The notes: generated by a model from the sequence alone, not told the origin. A stretch of DNA of 64,000 bases from an uncultured Prevotellaceae bacterium (GCA_902780635.1 CACZGH010000006.1:62001-126000), one strand, 5' to 3'. Positions 23,738 to 32,237 are shown, numbered from the stretch's first letter. Program-made: numbers and translations.

Positions 23738-24781
23738 TTATCGTTCGACGACTTCCTTTAACAAGGCGTTGAAGATGGCTTGATAATCCTTGGCAGCCAG
23801 CTTGTCGTAGAAACCGTCGTCAGTTTCCTCCGAGTTGCTCTTTGTCTCGATGCATTTGCCGTTCTCATCATAGTAATAGCGCCATTCGTATTCATTGCCT
23901 TCTTCTCTACCACGGGTGTAAGAGAAGATGAGGCTCTCGCCTTGAGGGTCAAAGAGATATTCGGAGTAGCCGTCAAACGACATGGAAGAGGAATGCGTGC
24001 TGATGAAATAGCAGGCTGTGTCGAAATACATGTTGATCTCTCTTGTATTCGGTGGCATGTCATCACCTTGGTCGTGGATGATGATTTGTAAGTCGTTGGA
24101 CATCGTTCTTTTGTCGTTTTTGGCTATCTTGTCCTTGGCTTGGGCATATAATGAACGGATCTGCTTCACACGTTGTGCCTTTGGTGTGGTGGGCTTTCCC
24201 TTCGTGCCGGGCTCAACAGGAGTGAAGTAGCCGTTGTAGGTGAGCATATTGAAGATTTTGAGGTAATACTCCGCATTCTCTTTCTCGCTGTCGTCGGTGG
24301 TCCAACTGTTGTCGGTGCTGTGCTTCACCTCGATGCATTTTCCTTTGGTGTCGTAGTAGTAACGCGACTCCACCACAAAACCGCCATCGGTTTCTCCCCT
24401 CATATAGCAGAACATCACTTGTTGGCTCTGGGGGTTGAGAAGTATCTCACGGTAATTGACATGGCCGTGACAAGTCCAGTACTCCACGATAAAATAGGGG
24501 CGTTTGGTCGTCACACCGTCGGTGGAAGTCTCGTCGAAGAAGTAGTCTATCGACTCTTCGGTGTAGAGCGGTACGTCTTCATCCTCCAGATAGTTGATTG
24601 TGATGCTCATGTCTTTGGGCGACTTGCCACCCTTGCCGTTTTGGTCTATCTTCTTCTTGGCCTGAGTATAGGCTGCACGGATTTCCTTGATACGTGCGTC
24701 TTTCCCGTCCTGTGCCGCTACTGTCGTCACGACGAACAGGGCCATCAATAAGATCGTCAATTTGTTCATCAACGTTTTCAT
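23738..24781 (-). CDS. Secreted protein with tandem-duplicated domain
   Basis: I do not recognise a named family. The 347-residue product has a signal peptide (MKTLMNKLTILLMALFVVTTVAAQ) and two copies of one domain, about 28-190 and 207-340. Each copy opens with R(I/V)K(E/Q)IR--Y-QAK-KI, has a stretch -YFD- or -YFFDET- in the middle, a NPQSQ/DPQGE turn followed by V/LIFSY-RG, and ends with RYYYD--GKCIE-K. The duplication is clear by eye, but the copies differ at most positions, so it is old. Probably periplasmic or surface; no catalytic motif seen. Confidence 0.75.
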   Translation of the reverse strand: MKTLMNKLTILLMALFVVTTVAAQDGKDARIKEIRAAYTQAKKKIDQNGKGGKSPKDMSITINYLEDEDVPLYTEESIDYFFDETSTDGVTTKRPYFIVEYWTCHGHVNYREILLNPQSQQVMFCYMRGETDGGFVVESRYYYDTKGKCIEVKHSTDNSWTTDDSEKENAEYYLKIFNMLTYNGYFTPVEPGTKGKPTTPKAQRVKQIRSLYAQAKDKIAKNDKRTMSNDLQIIIHDQGDDMPPNTREINMYFDTACYFISTHSSSMSFDGYSEYLFDPQGESLIFSYTRGREEGNEYEWRYYYDENGKCIETKSNSEETDDGFYDKLAAKDYQAIFNALLKEVVER

Positions 24782-24807
24782 TTCTTATCCTCCCATTTGT
24801 GATGCTA

Positions 24808-24842
24808 CAAAAATAATCATTTTTATTGAAACAAAAGCAAAA
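24808..24842 (-). promoter_or_regulatory. Putative promoter of the duplicated-domain gene
   Basis: TATTTTTG (24808-24815) lies 26 bp before the ATG at 24781; a TTTG at 24839-24842 is 23 bp further upstream. Confidence 0.45.
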
Positions 24843-24869
24843 AGCACAATAATAAAGAACATTGAAATG

Positions 24870-26012
24870 CTAATACCCATCAAGTTGGGTACCAGCGCAA
24901 TTCGAATGATCGCTTGCTGTTTCGTCGGGATAGGGTGGCCATTCGATATATAGCTGTATTGGTCCATGGTGCATCTCTTCTTCTTCTACCGGATTAGTCA
25001 CGGTGATTCCCAATAGGCGCACTGGCCTCTCTTGGAAGTCCACTTCTTCGAGCAGTTGCCTGACCAAGGTCATGATACTTTCCTTGTGCTCTATGACGAT
25101 GTTCTCCGTGATGCTGTGCGTGGTTTGGTGAAAATCACTGAACTTCACCTTCAGCACCAGGGTGCGTCCCTTGAAGCTGTTGCGTGCGAGCCGCGCCTCC
25201 AGTTCATCGGCAAGGATGTCCAGTTCGGCGAGCATGTCTTCCTGCCTCGTAAGGTCACTGGCGTAGGTTCTCTCGCATCCCACCGATTTCCTGACCCATT
25301 CAGTGACTACCGGACGGTTGTCAATGCCACGGGCGAAGTTGTAGAACACCCTTCCCATCTTCCCGAATTGGGTCGTGAGCTGTTGCAGCGTGAGTTTGCG
25401 AAGTTGTTTGCCGGTGAACACCCCCATGTTGTGCATGTGCTGTGCCGTCTTTTCACCCACACCCCAAAACTGCTCCACTTTCAGGTCGTCGATGAATTCT
25501 AAAGCCCGTTCTGGATGGACGGTGCAGAGTCCGTCGGGCTTTCTGAAGTCACTGGCCACCTTTGCCAGAAATTTGCAGTAGCTCACCCCGGCGGATGCTG
25601 TAAGGCCGGTGGCCTGTCTGATTTTCTGCTTGATCTCTTTTGCGATGTCCACCGCCATGTCTATCCCGCGCTTGTTTTCTGTCACGTCAAGGTATGCTTC
25701 ATCGAGGCTGAGAGGCTCGATGATGTCGGTATATTCGTGAAAGATGTCATGCATCTGTCGCGACACCTCTTTGTAGCGGTTGAAATGGGGTTCGACTACT
25801 ATCAGCTGAGGGCATAGGCGGTGTGCCACCGCGATGGGTTGTGCAGAGTGTATCCCATATTGCCGTGCCACATAATTGGCAGTGGAGACGACACCCCTTG
25901 GCCCGTCGTGGCCCACCACGACGGGTTTTCCCTTCAGCGAAGGATTGTCAAGTTCCTCCACCGACACAAAAAACGCATCCATGTCCAGATGTATGATCTT
26001 GCGGTGCTTCAT
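24870..26012 (-). CDS. dinB: DNA polymerase IV
   Basis: A 380-residue Y-family translesion polymerase. IIHLDMDAFFVSVEELDNP carries the first metal ligand and steric gate region, LSLDEAYLDVTEN carries the second acidic pair, and GLTASAGVSYCKFLAKVASDFRKPDGL is the family's DNA-binding thumb start. The helix-hairpin-helix WGVGEKTAQHMHNMG near 185 and a little-finger domain follow. The last 35 residues run past the usual end and have an odd composition (WPPYPDETASDHSNC). No separate promoter is visible; the gene may be read from the DUF2271 gene 86 bp upstream. Confidence 0.95.
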   Translation of the reverse strand: MKHRKIIHLDMDAFFVSVEELDNPSLKGKPVVVGHDGPRGVVSTANYVARQYGIHSAQPIAVAHRLCPQLIVVEPHFNRYKEVSRQMHDIFHEYTDIIEPLSLDEAYLDVTENKRGIDMAVDIAKEIKQKIRQATGLTASAGVSYCKFLAKVASDFRKPDGLCTVHPERALEFIDDLKVEQFWGVGEKTAQHMHNMGVFTGKQLRKLTLQQLTTQFGKMGRVFYNFARGIDNRPVVTEWVRKSVGCERTYASDLTRQEDMLAELDILADELEARLARNSFKGRTLVLKVKFSDFHQTTHSITENIVIEHKESIMTLVRQLLEEVDFQERPVRLLGITVTNPVEEEEMHHGPIQLYIEWPPYPDETASDHSNCAGTQLDGY

Positions 26013-26098
26013 TGGCCGATATCATTCAGATGAAGGGGGACAAGGTTAGAAAGATTGTTATCGATCCTATGCCGGCCTTGGTGTTGTGGTTCTTTTTC

Positions 26099-26722
26099 TC
26101 ATTTTAGCACTGCTTTCACGTTTGTCACCATGTCCTTGTGCTTCTCGTCTGGCTTGGTCAGTTCTGAGGTCAGGGCGATTTCACCCGCTTTGTCCTTGGT
26201 GGTGAAGGTGCCGGAGTAGATGATGTCGCTTTCCCCGAAGAGGGTGGCTTCTACAAACACCTTATAAGTTCCCTTCGGAACAGCCTTCCCCTGTTGGTCG
26301 GTGAAGTCCCACGTGAAGGTTTGGATGCAGTCAGCCTGTGGAGTGGCTCCCGTGAAGGCATCCAACTGCTGGTCAGACTGCTCCTCGGCCTTTGCGGCTT
26401 TCACCCATGTTGGCACACAGGCAGGGCGCTTGACGTAACCGCGCATGGGAGCCTCGCCAGGGCGGGTACGTCCTTTGGTGGTGTAAGAGGTGACGAAGAG
26501 TGTCTTCACCACATCTCCCTTCTCGTTCTCAATCCACACGGCATATTGGTTTGAGCCAGGACCAGCTTGGCGTTGATAGTTGAACGATACCTCAAGGCTA
26601 TTGGCTTTTGGAGCCAGACTTTCCAACTGTCGCTCGTTAGTAGCTTTTATGCTAAGAACAATGGCAGGAACCGCCAACAGCATGACTGCGAGAATGGCGG
26701 TGAAATACTTCTTTTTTTTCAT
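26099..26722 (-). CDS. DUF2271 family secreted protein
   Basis: A 207-residue secreted protein. MKKKKYFTAILAVMLLAVPAIVLS is a signal peptide or anchor; the rest reads as a DUF2271-type beta-sandwich with the hallmark YAVWIENEKGDVVKTLFVTSYT near 60 and PKGTYKVFVEATLFGESDIIYSG near 155. Proteins of this family are often near PepSY or flavin-transfer genes and may take part in envelope redox, but no such gene is near here. The ATG at 26722 is chosen because upstream codons include the -7 element at 26770. Confidence 0.75.
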   Translation of the reverse strand: MKKKKYFTAILAVMLLAVPAIVLSIKATNERQLESLAPKANSLEVSFNYQRQAGPGSNQYAVWIENEKGDVVKTLFVTSYTTKGRTRPGEAPMRGYVKRPACVPTWVKAAKAEEQSDQQLDAFTGATPQADCIQTFTWDFTDQQGKAVPKGTYKVFVEATLFGESDIIYSGTFTTKDKAGEIALTSELTKPDEKHKDMVTNVKAVLK

Positions 26723-26769
26723 GTTTCCTGTATTTTCGGGGTTAATAAAATAGTAGCACCAATCACATG

Positions 26770-26777
26770 CAAATATA
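26770..26777 (-). promoter_or_regulatory. Putative -7 element of the DUF2271 gene
   Basis: TATATTTG, 47 bp upstream of the ATG at 26722, without a clear -33 element. Confidence 0.4.
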
Positions 26778-26807
26778 GATAAAAAATCGGATTTATAAGC
26801 CAGTTCG

Positions 26808-28007
26808 TCACCTTTTTCTTTTTGATGGACCATACACCATCTGATCATACCCTGACAGCAGTAGCGATAAAATAGCGAAGGAAGCACCTACAAAACAGAC
26901 TCCCGTCCATCCGTCATGGCTCCATCCAATGCCAGACAGCAGGGTGCCGAGACTACCGCCGGTGAAAAGCGTGGTCATAAAAATGGTGTTCACACGATTG
27001 GTGGCTTCAGGCAACTCCTGCAAACAGCCACTTTGGTTGCTGATTTGCTGGCACTGTGCGCCAATATCGGCAAGGATGATGGCGGCGATGATACCCCCAT
27101 ACGTATATCCGAAGATATATACAACAATCCATGCGGACAACTGACAACTTGCACCGATGACAGACATACGCAAGATACCTACCCTGGGAACATACTTGCC
27201 CACACCACTGGCAGCCACGGCTCCTACCACACCACATAGTCCCAGCATCCCCACCATGTCGCTTCCTGCTTCGAAGGGTGGCTCCGCTAGGTGGAAAGCC
27301 AAGCATGACCAGACAGAGAGCACACTGCCGAAGCCCAATGCTGGTCGTAAAGAATAAAGTCTAATGCGTGGGTGATGGATGAAAATGCGGCCGACGCTCC
27401 GCATCAGTTGTCGATAGGTGCCATGGAACAAAGGTCGCATCTGGGGCATCATCACAAGCGTGACTATAAGACCAAGGAGCATCAATACCGCCACGATGAT
27501 GAACATGGCACGCCACCCCAGCCATTCGCCGACATACCCGCTGATGACTCTGGCAGACAGAATGCCCGTCAAAAGCCCCGATGCCACATACCCCATGTTG
27601 CGTGACTTGTTCTCAGGTCGTGAATAAAGCGTGGCCATCGGGATGTACAGCTGTGGCATGATGGAACTAAGCCCCAACGTCAGCGAAGCGGCCCATATCA
27701 GCCACACATTTTGGGCATACGCTATCGACAAGGCCGACGCTGCGGCCACGCTCATTGCCAACATAGTGATGCGTCGTACTGGCACCATGTCGGCCAATGG
27801 TACGATAAACAGCAGCCCCAAAGCATATCCCACTTGCGTGATGACCGTGATGAGGTTGGCTTCAGCCTGCGTGATGCCGATACCCTGACTGATCAACTCC
27901 AGTAATGCTTGGTTATAGTAGAGATTGGCCACGGTAAAACCAGCCAACACTGCCATCATCAGCAAGAGATGTCGGGGTATTCCTCCGTTGGGTTCCAACT
28001 GTTTCAT
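26808..28007 (-). CDS. MFS efflux transporter
   Basis: A 399-residue twelve-helix major facilitator of the drug or sugar efflux type. FTVANLYYNQALLELIS in helix 1 is typical of the YgaY/arabinose-efflux-permease group; the loop 2-3 motif appears as PLADMVPVRR, and helix 5 holds GLLTGILSARVISGYVGEWLGWR. The C-terminal end is basic (PSKRKR). A TAAATTTG -7-like element at 28104-28111 could serve it with a leader of about 90 nt. Substrate unknown; it stands alone on its strand ahead of the DUF2271 gene. Confidence 0.88.
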   Translation of the reverse strand: MKQLEPNGGIPRHLLLMMAVLAGFTVANLYYNQALLELISQGIGITQAEANLITVITQVGYALGLLFIVPLADMVPVRRITMLAMSVAAASALSIAYAQNVWLIWAASLTLGLSSIMPQLYIPMATLYSRPENKSRNMGYVASGLLTGILSARVISGYVGEWLGWRAMFIIVAVLMLLGLIVTLVMMPQMRPLFHGTYRQLMRSVGRIFIHHPRIRLYSLRPALGFGSVLSVWSCLAFHLAEPPFEAGSDMVGMLGLCGVVGAVAASGVGKYVPRVGILRMSVIGASCQLSAWIVVYIFGYTYGGIIAAIILADIGAQCQQISNQSGCLQELPEATNRVNTIFMTTLFTGGSLGTLLSGIGWSHDGWTGVCFVGASFAILSLLLSGYDQMVYGPSKRKR

Positions 28008-28103
28008 AAGATGCCTTTAGATAAAGATCTTTTTGCGCGCCATAGGATAATATTTGAATAGATGCCATTACCTCAACATACCCTATTATTTGCTACGCAG
28101 TTG

Positions 28104-28111
28104 CAAATTTA
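28104..28111 (-). promoter_or_regulatory. Putative -7 element of the MFS gene
   Basis: TAAATTTG on the minus strand in the 340-bp divergent gap between the MFS gene and higBA. The rest of the gap is AT-rich with short open frames that have no homology and are not called. Confidence 0.4.
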
Positions 28112-28291
28112 ATCATTTTGCTTCTCTTATGTCTTTTATCGGGAAAGATAATTGGCTTTTATTTGATTTTTTGTGCCTCTGTGTCATCTCATTATACTAT
28201 GCCATATTCTTTGTTGCCAACACTTCTGCTTCAGATATTGGTGGTCGGTTATACACCAGGCCCCGCACAAGAAATTATTAAAATTCGCAAA

Positions 28292-28326
28292 TTTGCTAAT
28301 TATTTCAAAAAGAATCGATATCTTTG
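28292..28326 (+). promoter_or_regulatory. Promoter of higBA
   Basis: TATCTTTG (28319-28326) with TTTG (28292-28295) 23 bp upstream. The higB ATG is 23 bp downstream. Operator sites for HigA autorepression were not identified. Confidence 0.55.
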
Positions 28327-28349
28327 CATCGTGAAATTATAAATTGACG

Positions 28350-28667
28350 ATGAATATTGAGTTTGATAATACAGCCTTAGAGGAGTTATACACCAAAGGA
28401 ACGACTCAGGACCATCAATACAAGCGGTTGTCAAAGGATATCATCAAACGCTATGTGAAGGTGGTGAACTACTTGAGGAGCGCCCGACGGTTGGAAGACC
28501 TCTTTCTGATTAAATCACTCCATTACGAGAAGAAAAAAGGTGACCTCAATGGTGTGGATGCTGTTTGGATTAATGATCAGTATCGTCTGTTCTTTTATTC
28601 ATCACCCGACGAGAGTGGAATCATTGTAAACGCATTGTTATTTGAAATATCCAAGCATTATGAATAA
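28350..28667 (+). CDS. higB: HigB-type toxin (RelE superfamily)
   Basis: A 105-residue RelE-fold mRNA interferase that should cleave ribosome-bound mRNA when free of antitoxin. The sequence has the compact RelE pattern: an N-terminal helix pair with VKVVNYLRSARRLEDL, then LHYEKKKGDLNGVDAVWINDQYRLFFYS, whose basic residues and R in YRLFF match HigB active-site positions. The toxin precedes the antitoxin, the order typical of hig systems, and overlaps it by 8 bp. The ATG at 28350 is used; a TTG six bases earlier is possible. Confidence 0.88.
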   Translation: MNIEFDNTALEELYTKGTTQDHQYKRLSKDIIKRYVKVVNYLRSARRLEDLFLIKSLHYEKKKGDLNGVDAVWINDQYRLFFYSSPDESGIIVNALLFEISKHYE

Positions 28668-29025
28668 GAAAAATTTGACTCCATTTGTTGCAACCCATCC
28701 TGGCGAAATGATTAAGGATGAACTGAAAGAACGTGGTATGACGCAGAAGCAACTTGCCGCTGAAACCGGCATCAAACCTTCTGTTCTGAGCGAAACTATC
28801 AATGGTAAGCGTAGCGTGTCACTTAATGTGGCTGTGTCATTGGAGAAAGCCCTGGGCATACCTGCCGACATCTGGATGAATCTCCAGACGCAATACGATT
28901 TGGACACAGCTAATATTGCTGAGCGTGACAATCAGCGCGAGACGGTCAGTGTCACTATTCCAGTAAGAGATCGAATCTTACTTCAGGAACTTGTCCGCAA
29001 GTTCGGTTGGGCATGCGTATTTTAA
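28660..29025 (+). CDS. higA: HigA-type antitoxin
   Basis: A 121-residue XRE-family antitoxin that binds HigB and represses its own operon. FVATHPGEMIKDELKERGMTQKQLA is the HigA signature, followed by a helix-turn-helix ETGIKPSVLSETINGKRSVSLNVAVSLEKALGI (about 35-68). The ATG at 28660 overlaps the higB stop, which implies coupled translation. The C-terminal 30 residues (TVSVTIPVRDRILLQELVRKFGW) extend past the core fold. The pair is the only clear toxin-antitoxin system in the window. Confidence 0.9.
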   Translation: MNKKNLTPFVATHPGEMIKDELKERGMTQKQLAAETGIKPSVLSETINGKRSVSLNVAVSLEKALGIPADIWMNLQTQYDLDTANIAERDNQRETVSVTIPVRDRILLQELVRKFGWACVF

Positions 29026-29110
29026 AGTGGAGTCCACCTGATTTAACAGTAAATTAGCAGAAATTGAGTTAAATTTAACTTAAAATTGAATGCTAGAAAA
29101 GAAAACAAAA

Positions 29111-29142
29111 AAAGCTTGTAAGTATCGATACTTACAAGCTTT
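29111..29142. terminator. Perfect 32-bp palindromic terminator
   Basis: A self-complementary palindrome (AAAGCTTGTAAGTATC and its exact complement) between higA and tRNA-His. On the minus strand it is followed by a T-rich tract, so it terminates the tRNA transcript; it may also stop higBA. Confidence 0.8.
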
Positions 29143-29149
29143 CTCTTTG

Positions 29150-29223
29150 GGTGCCCGGACGGACTCGAACCGTCGACATTCAGAACCACAATCTGACGCT
29201 CTAACCAACTGAACTACGGGCAC
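29150..29223 (-). tRNA. tRNA-His (GTG anticodon)
   Basis: The cloverleaf is complete: acceptor GTGCCCG pairs with CGGGCAC, D arm GTTCAGTTGGTTAGAGC, anticodon stem-loop CAGATTGTGGTTCTG with anticodon GTG, and TPsiC arm GACGGTTCGAGTCCGTC. The extra 5' G at 29224 and discriminator C at 29150 fit the tRNA-His identity pair G-1:C73. The 3' CCA is not encoded. Confidence 0.96.
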
Positions 29224-29254
29224 CATCATGTCACTTCCTGTGTGAAAGTGGGTG

Positions 29255-29286
29255 CAAAGGTACGTTATTTATTTCAAATCGCCAAA
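29255..29286 (-). promoter_or_regulatory. Promoter of tRNA-His
   Basis: TTTG (29283-29286), exactly 20 bp, TACCTTTG (29255-29262), 31 bp before the tRNA 5' end. Confidence 0.7.
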
Positions 29287-29334
29287 TATTTTGGCAGATT
29301 TTTACGTATGCCTCATGCAACTTTCAATCGCATC

Positions 29335-29730
29335 CTAGTTCTTAGGAGCATCTGCTGCAGGAGCTGCGTCGGCTGCAGGAGCCTTGGCTGCTGGTGCGGC
29401 TGCGCCCTGATCCTGACTCTTCTGAGTAGCGTTGAAGTTTTGCTGAGTGGTAGGCAGGGTGAGAGGATTCTCGGTGGTGGCCTCCACGGCGCTTTGCTCA
29501 GTCACGGCCTTGGGAGTGACGTATGCGCACAAGACGCTCAGCACAACCATGGCGATGGCGAGACCCCAGGTAGCTTTCTCTATGAAGTCGGTGGTTTTGC
29601 GCACACCCATGATCTGGTTGGAAGATGCGAAGTTGGAGGAAAGTCCGCCTCCTTTTGATTCTTGAATCAGCACGATACCTATCATCAGCACTGATGCGAT
29701 AACGATGAGAATAACGAATAATAAGTACAT
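29335..29730 (-). CDS. secG: Protein translocase subunit SecG
   Basis: A 131-residue SecG, the accessory membrane subunit of the SecYEG channel. Two transmembrane segments (about 2-20 and 53-72) bracket the hallmark LIQESKGGGLSSNFASSNQIMGVRKTTDFIEKATW. The tail after residue 85 is long and rich in Ala, Pro and Asp, as in many Bacteroidota SecG proteins, and is probably disordered. It is the last gene of the run activator-lptE-TPR-secG; only 3 bp separate it from the TPR gene. Confidence 0.93.
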   Translation of the reverse strand: MYLLFVILIVIASVLMIGIVLIQESKGGGLSSNFASSNQIMGVRKTTDFIEKATWGLAIAMVVLSVLCAYVTPKAVTEQSAVEATTENPLTLPTTQQNFNATQKSQDQGAAAPAAKAPAADAAPAADAPKN

Positions 29731-29733
29731 TTT

Positions 29734-30468
29734 CTAATTATTTTTTTTATTATTTATAATCAATTTTTCCAAAAAACGGATTTGGTCTGCAAAGTAAATA
29801 CTTTTTTTTGGATAATTCAAATTTAAACGCTTAATAATTTCCAAAGCCTTCGAATATCTGCCTTGTTTGATGTAAATTCGGGCTAAAGTCTCTGTAAAAT
29901 ACCCCTCGTCGCTGTTTTTTTCGTTTTCTTCAGCGAGTTGGGGCACATACTCAGGTTGCTCCTGAAGTTGTATCTTGCCACCGTCGTTGATGAAGTCGTC
30001 GATGAGGTCATGGCCTTTGAGTGGTGGCGTGTTGGCCTCGGCTTGCTGCTCATTGTCAAGTTCCATGAGGTAGGCCACATAGTCGATGGTGGCGTCGGCC
30101 GGAGTGGGCTTTCGTTTCGATGGCTGGCCGTCATCATTGGGGATGGTGTTGAGAAAGTTGTCGATGAGCGAGATGGTGCGGTCGGCTTTCTTCTCACTGT
30201 CAGAGGGTGCCTGGGTTTTCTCTTTTTCTGGCTTCAGCTGATAATGGGCGGCTTCCACCAGATCGAAGAGTTTTTTGCGGTCGGTGATGTAGATGGCGGC
30301 ACGGCGCAACTCGTCGTCAAACGAAGAGTCGTGCAGCAAGTACAGGTTGTGGAGCATGAGCAGACGTGCCGTCTGATAGTAAGGATAGAGTGCGATGAGG
30401 GTGCGGAGATCGTAAAGGGTCTCCTTGTTCATCGTCTCGGGGTGCTTGATAAGATAGGTCAGGTCCAT
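29734..30468 (-). CDS. Conserved TPR-like protein between lptE and secG
   Basis: A 244-residue cytoplasmic protein with no signal peptide. The N-terminus is helical (DLTYLIKHPETMNKETLYDLRTLIALYPYYQTARLLMLHNLYL), a low-complexity acidic middle follows (about 85-180), and the C-terminus holds one tetratricopeptide-like unit (FTETLARIYIKQGRYSKALEIIKRLNLNYPKKSIYFADQIRFLEKL). This gene is a regular neighbour of secG and lptE in Bacteroidales, as far as I recall, but its role is unknown. It could scaffold an envelope-assembly factor; that is only a guess from position. Confidence 0.75.
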   Translation of the reverse strand: MDLTYLIKHPETMNKETLYDLRTLIALYPYYQTARLLMLHNLYLLHDSSFDDELRRAAIYITDRKKLFDLVEAAHYQLKPEKEKTQAPSDSEKKADRTISLIDNFLNTIPNDDGQPSKRKPTPADATIDYVAYLMELDNEQQAEANTPPLKGHDLIDDFINDGGKIQLQEQPEYVPQLAEENEKNSDEGYFTETLARIYIKQGRYSKALEIIKRLNLNYPKKSIYFADQIRFLEKLIINNKKNN

Positions 30469-30477
30469 AGGCGTATG

Positions 30478-31002
30478 TCACCAGTTGGCCACTGTGGCGT
30501 TGAATATTTGGTCGGTGATTTCTTTCACCATCTGTGTTACTAACTCTTCTTGTACCGATGTCAGCGACTGGGTGGACTCATAGGAGGCGGTGGCAGTGAA
30601 CTGGCGCTCGAAATCATCCTTGTGTTCAGTGTTGTTGGTGAACCTCACGTTGACAGTCATGGAAAGTTCTGTCTGGGCAGAGTGTCCCTCGCTCGACACA
30701 CTTTTGTTGCGTTGGTTGTACTGTGTGATCTCTCCCTCAATCTTCAGGTCGCCATTGCGCTTCACCTGAGAAAGACGGGTGTGGTTGGCGAAGATGTCTT
30801 TCAACTCATTGTTGAAGATGGTCTGCATCGGTCCCCAGACATAATTGGCTCGGATGGGGAAGTCGGAGATGGTGATGGTCTTGACCTTGGTGTAGTCGAT
30901 GCTCGCACCGTTGAAACTATACGACACGCTGCACGAGAGGAGGATGGAAACCATCACGACGACCAGAGAGTATCCAAGTATGTTAGTTTTTCGCCAGTCC
31001 AT
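30478..31002 (-). CDS. lptE: LPS assembly lipoprotein LptE
   Basis: A 174-residue lipoprotein expected to plug LptD in the outer membrane during lipopolysaccharide insertion. The signal peptide ends with SILLSCSVSYSFNGASI (lipobox LLSC), which is followed by DYTKVKTITISDFP, the usual Bacteroidota LptE start. RLSQVKRNGDLKIEGEITQYN is the family's central motif. It overlaps the activator gene by 20 bp. Confidence is good from the motif plus the secG neighbourhood. Confidence 0.85.
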   Translation of the reverse strand: MDWRKTNILGYSLVVVMVSILLSCSVSYSFNGASIDYTKVKTITISDFPIRANYVWGPMQTIFNNELKDIFANHTRLSQVKRNGDLKIEGEITQYNQRNKSVSSEGHSAQTELSMTVNVRFTNNTEHKDDFERQFTATASYESTQSLTSVQEELVTQMVKEITDQIFNATVANW

Positions 31003-32230
31003 ATTGTTTCAGTTTTCGGTAGAGGGTGCGGTCAGAGATGCCCAGCTCAGAGGCGGTCTTCTTACGGTTGCCGCTGTTGCGCTCTAGGGCTTTGATGATG
31101 TTGCGGCGCTCCTGGTCGTTGAGGTTGAGGCTCTCCAGCTCATGTTCGTTCTCGGCTATCTCCACGGCTTCGGCGTCTTCCACCAGGGTGGGCTGCTCGG
31201 TGTCATGATGCTCCTGACTGCTTTCGAGGGCCATGGGATAGGCTGCACTGAGCGCTTGTGCCTGTGAGGAGAGCGAGTTGGCGTTGTCGATCTGCTTTCG
31301 CAGTCCGTTGAGCTCTCTCCGCAGTTCACCGACATTGGAGCGCAGGTCGAAGAGCACTTTATACAGGGCCTCACGCTCCTTCTCGTAAGAGTGGTTACCA
31401 GGGGCGCTCTGCTGCAGAGGAACAGGCATGGTGGTGTCGCTGTCATCGGGGATGAAGAGGCTGAGGGTCTCCACGTCGATGACGCGCTTTTCGCTGAGCA
31501 CCGACATCTGCTGGGTGATGTTTTTCAGTTGGCGCACATTGCCGGGCCATTTATAGCGCAGCATTTTCTTTTGTGCAGCCTCGTCGAGTGTGATACGTGG
31601 CAGACGGTAGCGCTCGGCTATTTGCATGGCGAAAAGCCTGAAAAGGAGCAAGATATCATTGCCGCGGTCGCGCAGCGGCGGCATCTGGATGGGGATGGTG
31701 TTGAGGCGGTAGTAGAGGTCCTCACGGAATCGCCCCTCGCTGATGGCCTTGCGGATGTTGATGTTGGTGGCGGCCACTACGCGCACGTCGGTCTTCATCA
31801 CTTTCTGGCCTCCCACGCGGATGTACTCGCCGCTCTCGAGCACACGGAGCAGGCGGGCTTGTGTGGCAAGGGGCAGCTCACCCACCTCGTCGAGGAAGAT
31901 GGTGCCTTTGTCGGCAATGCCGAAGTAACCCTTGCTCTCGCTGATGGCATCGGTGAATGCGCCTTTCTCATGTCCGAAAAGTTCGCTGTCGATAGTGCCC
32001 TCAGGGATGGAGCCGCAGTTGATGGCGAAATAGTTCTGACCCTTGCGTGTGGAGTGGTCGTGTATGAGGCGTGGGATGATCTCCTTGCCCACACCGCTCT
32101 CACCCACGATGAGCACGGAGAGGTCGGTGGGAGCCACCTGTAGGGCGATGTCGAGCGCACGGTTGAGGGCGTCGCAGTTGCCTACGATATTGTAGCGGTT
32201 TTTGATGCTTTGAAGGTCGGTTGTTTTCAT
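30983..32230 (-). CDS. Sigma-54-type activator without receiver domain
   Basis: A 415-residue transcription factor: an AAA+ domain directly from the N-terminus (Walker A GESGVGKE at 43-50, Walker B TIFLDEVGEL near 110, WPGNVRQLKN near 230), a linker with a coiled coil (about 290-335), and a Fis-type helix-turn-helix at the end (RRNIIKALERNSGNRKKTASELGISDRTLYRKLKQYG). There is no receiver or PAS domain. The sigma-54 contact loop reads GAFTDA at 90-95 instead of the usual GAFTGA. It is coupled to lptE, which suggests a link with envelope control. The target is unknown. Confidence 0.88.
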   Translation of the reverse strand: MKTTDLQSIKNRYNIVGNCDALNRALDIALQVAPTDLSVLIVGESGVGKEIIPRLIHDHSTRKGQNYFAINCGSIPEGTIDSELFGHEKGAFTDAISESKGYFGIADKGTIFLDEVGELPLATQARLLRVLESGEYIRVGGQKVMKTDVRVVAATNINIRKAISEGRFREDLYYRLNTIPIQMPPLRDRGNDILLLFRLFAMQIAERYRLPRITLDEAAQKKMLRYKWPGNVRQLKNITQQMSVLSEKRVIDVETLSLFIPDDSDTTMPVPLQQSAPGNHSYEKEREALYKVLFDLRSNVGELRRELNGLRKQIDNANSLSSQAQALSAAYPMALESSQEHHDTEQPTLVEDAEAVEIAENEHELESLNLNDQERRNIIKALERNSGNRKKTASELGISDRTLYRKLKQYGLAKN

Positions 32231-32237
32231 TGGATGA

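Noticed and set aside
28054-28342. Two overlapping open frames of about 75 codons in the MFS-higB gap
   Set aside because: They have no homology I can see, no start context, and they run across the higBA promoter and the MFS -7 element; likely chance frames in AT-rich DNA.
29335-29440. Ala/Pro/Asp-rich tail of SecG as a separate gene or repeat element
   Set aside because: It is in frame with SecG, and such tails are common in Bacteroidota SecG.
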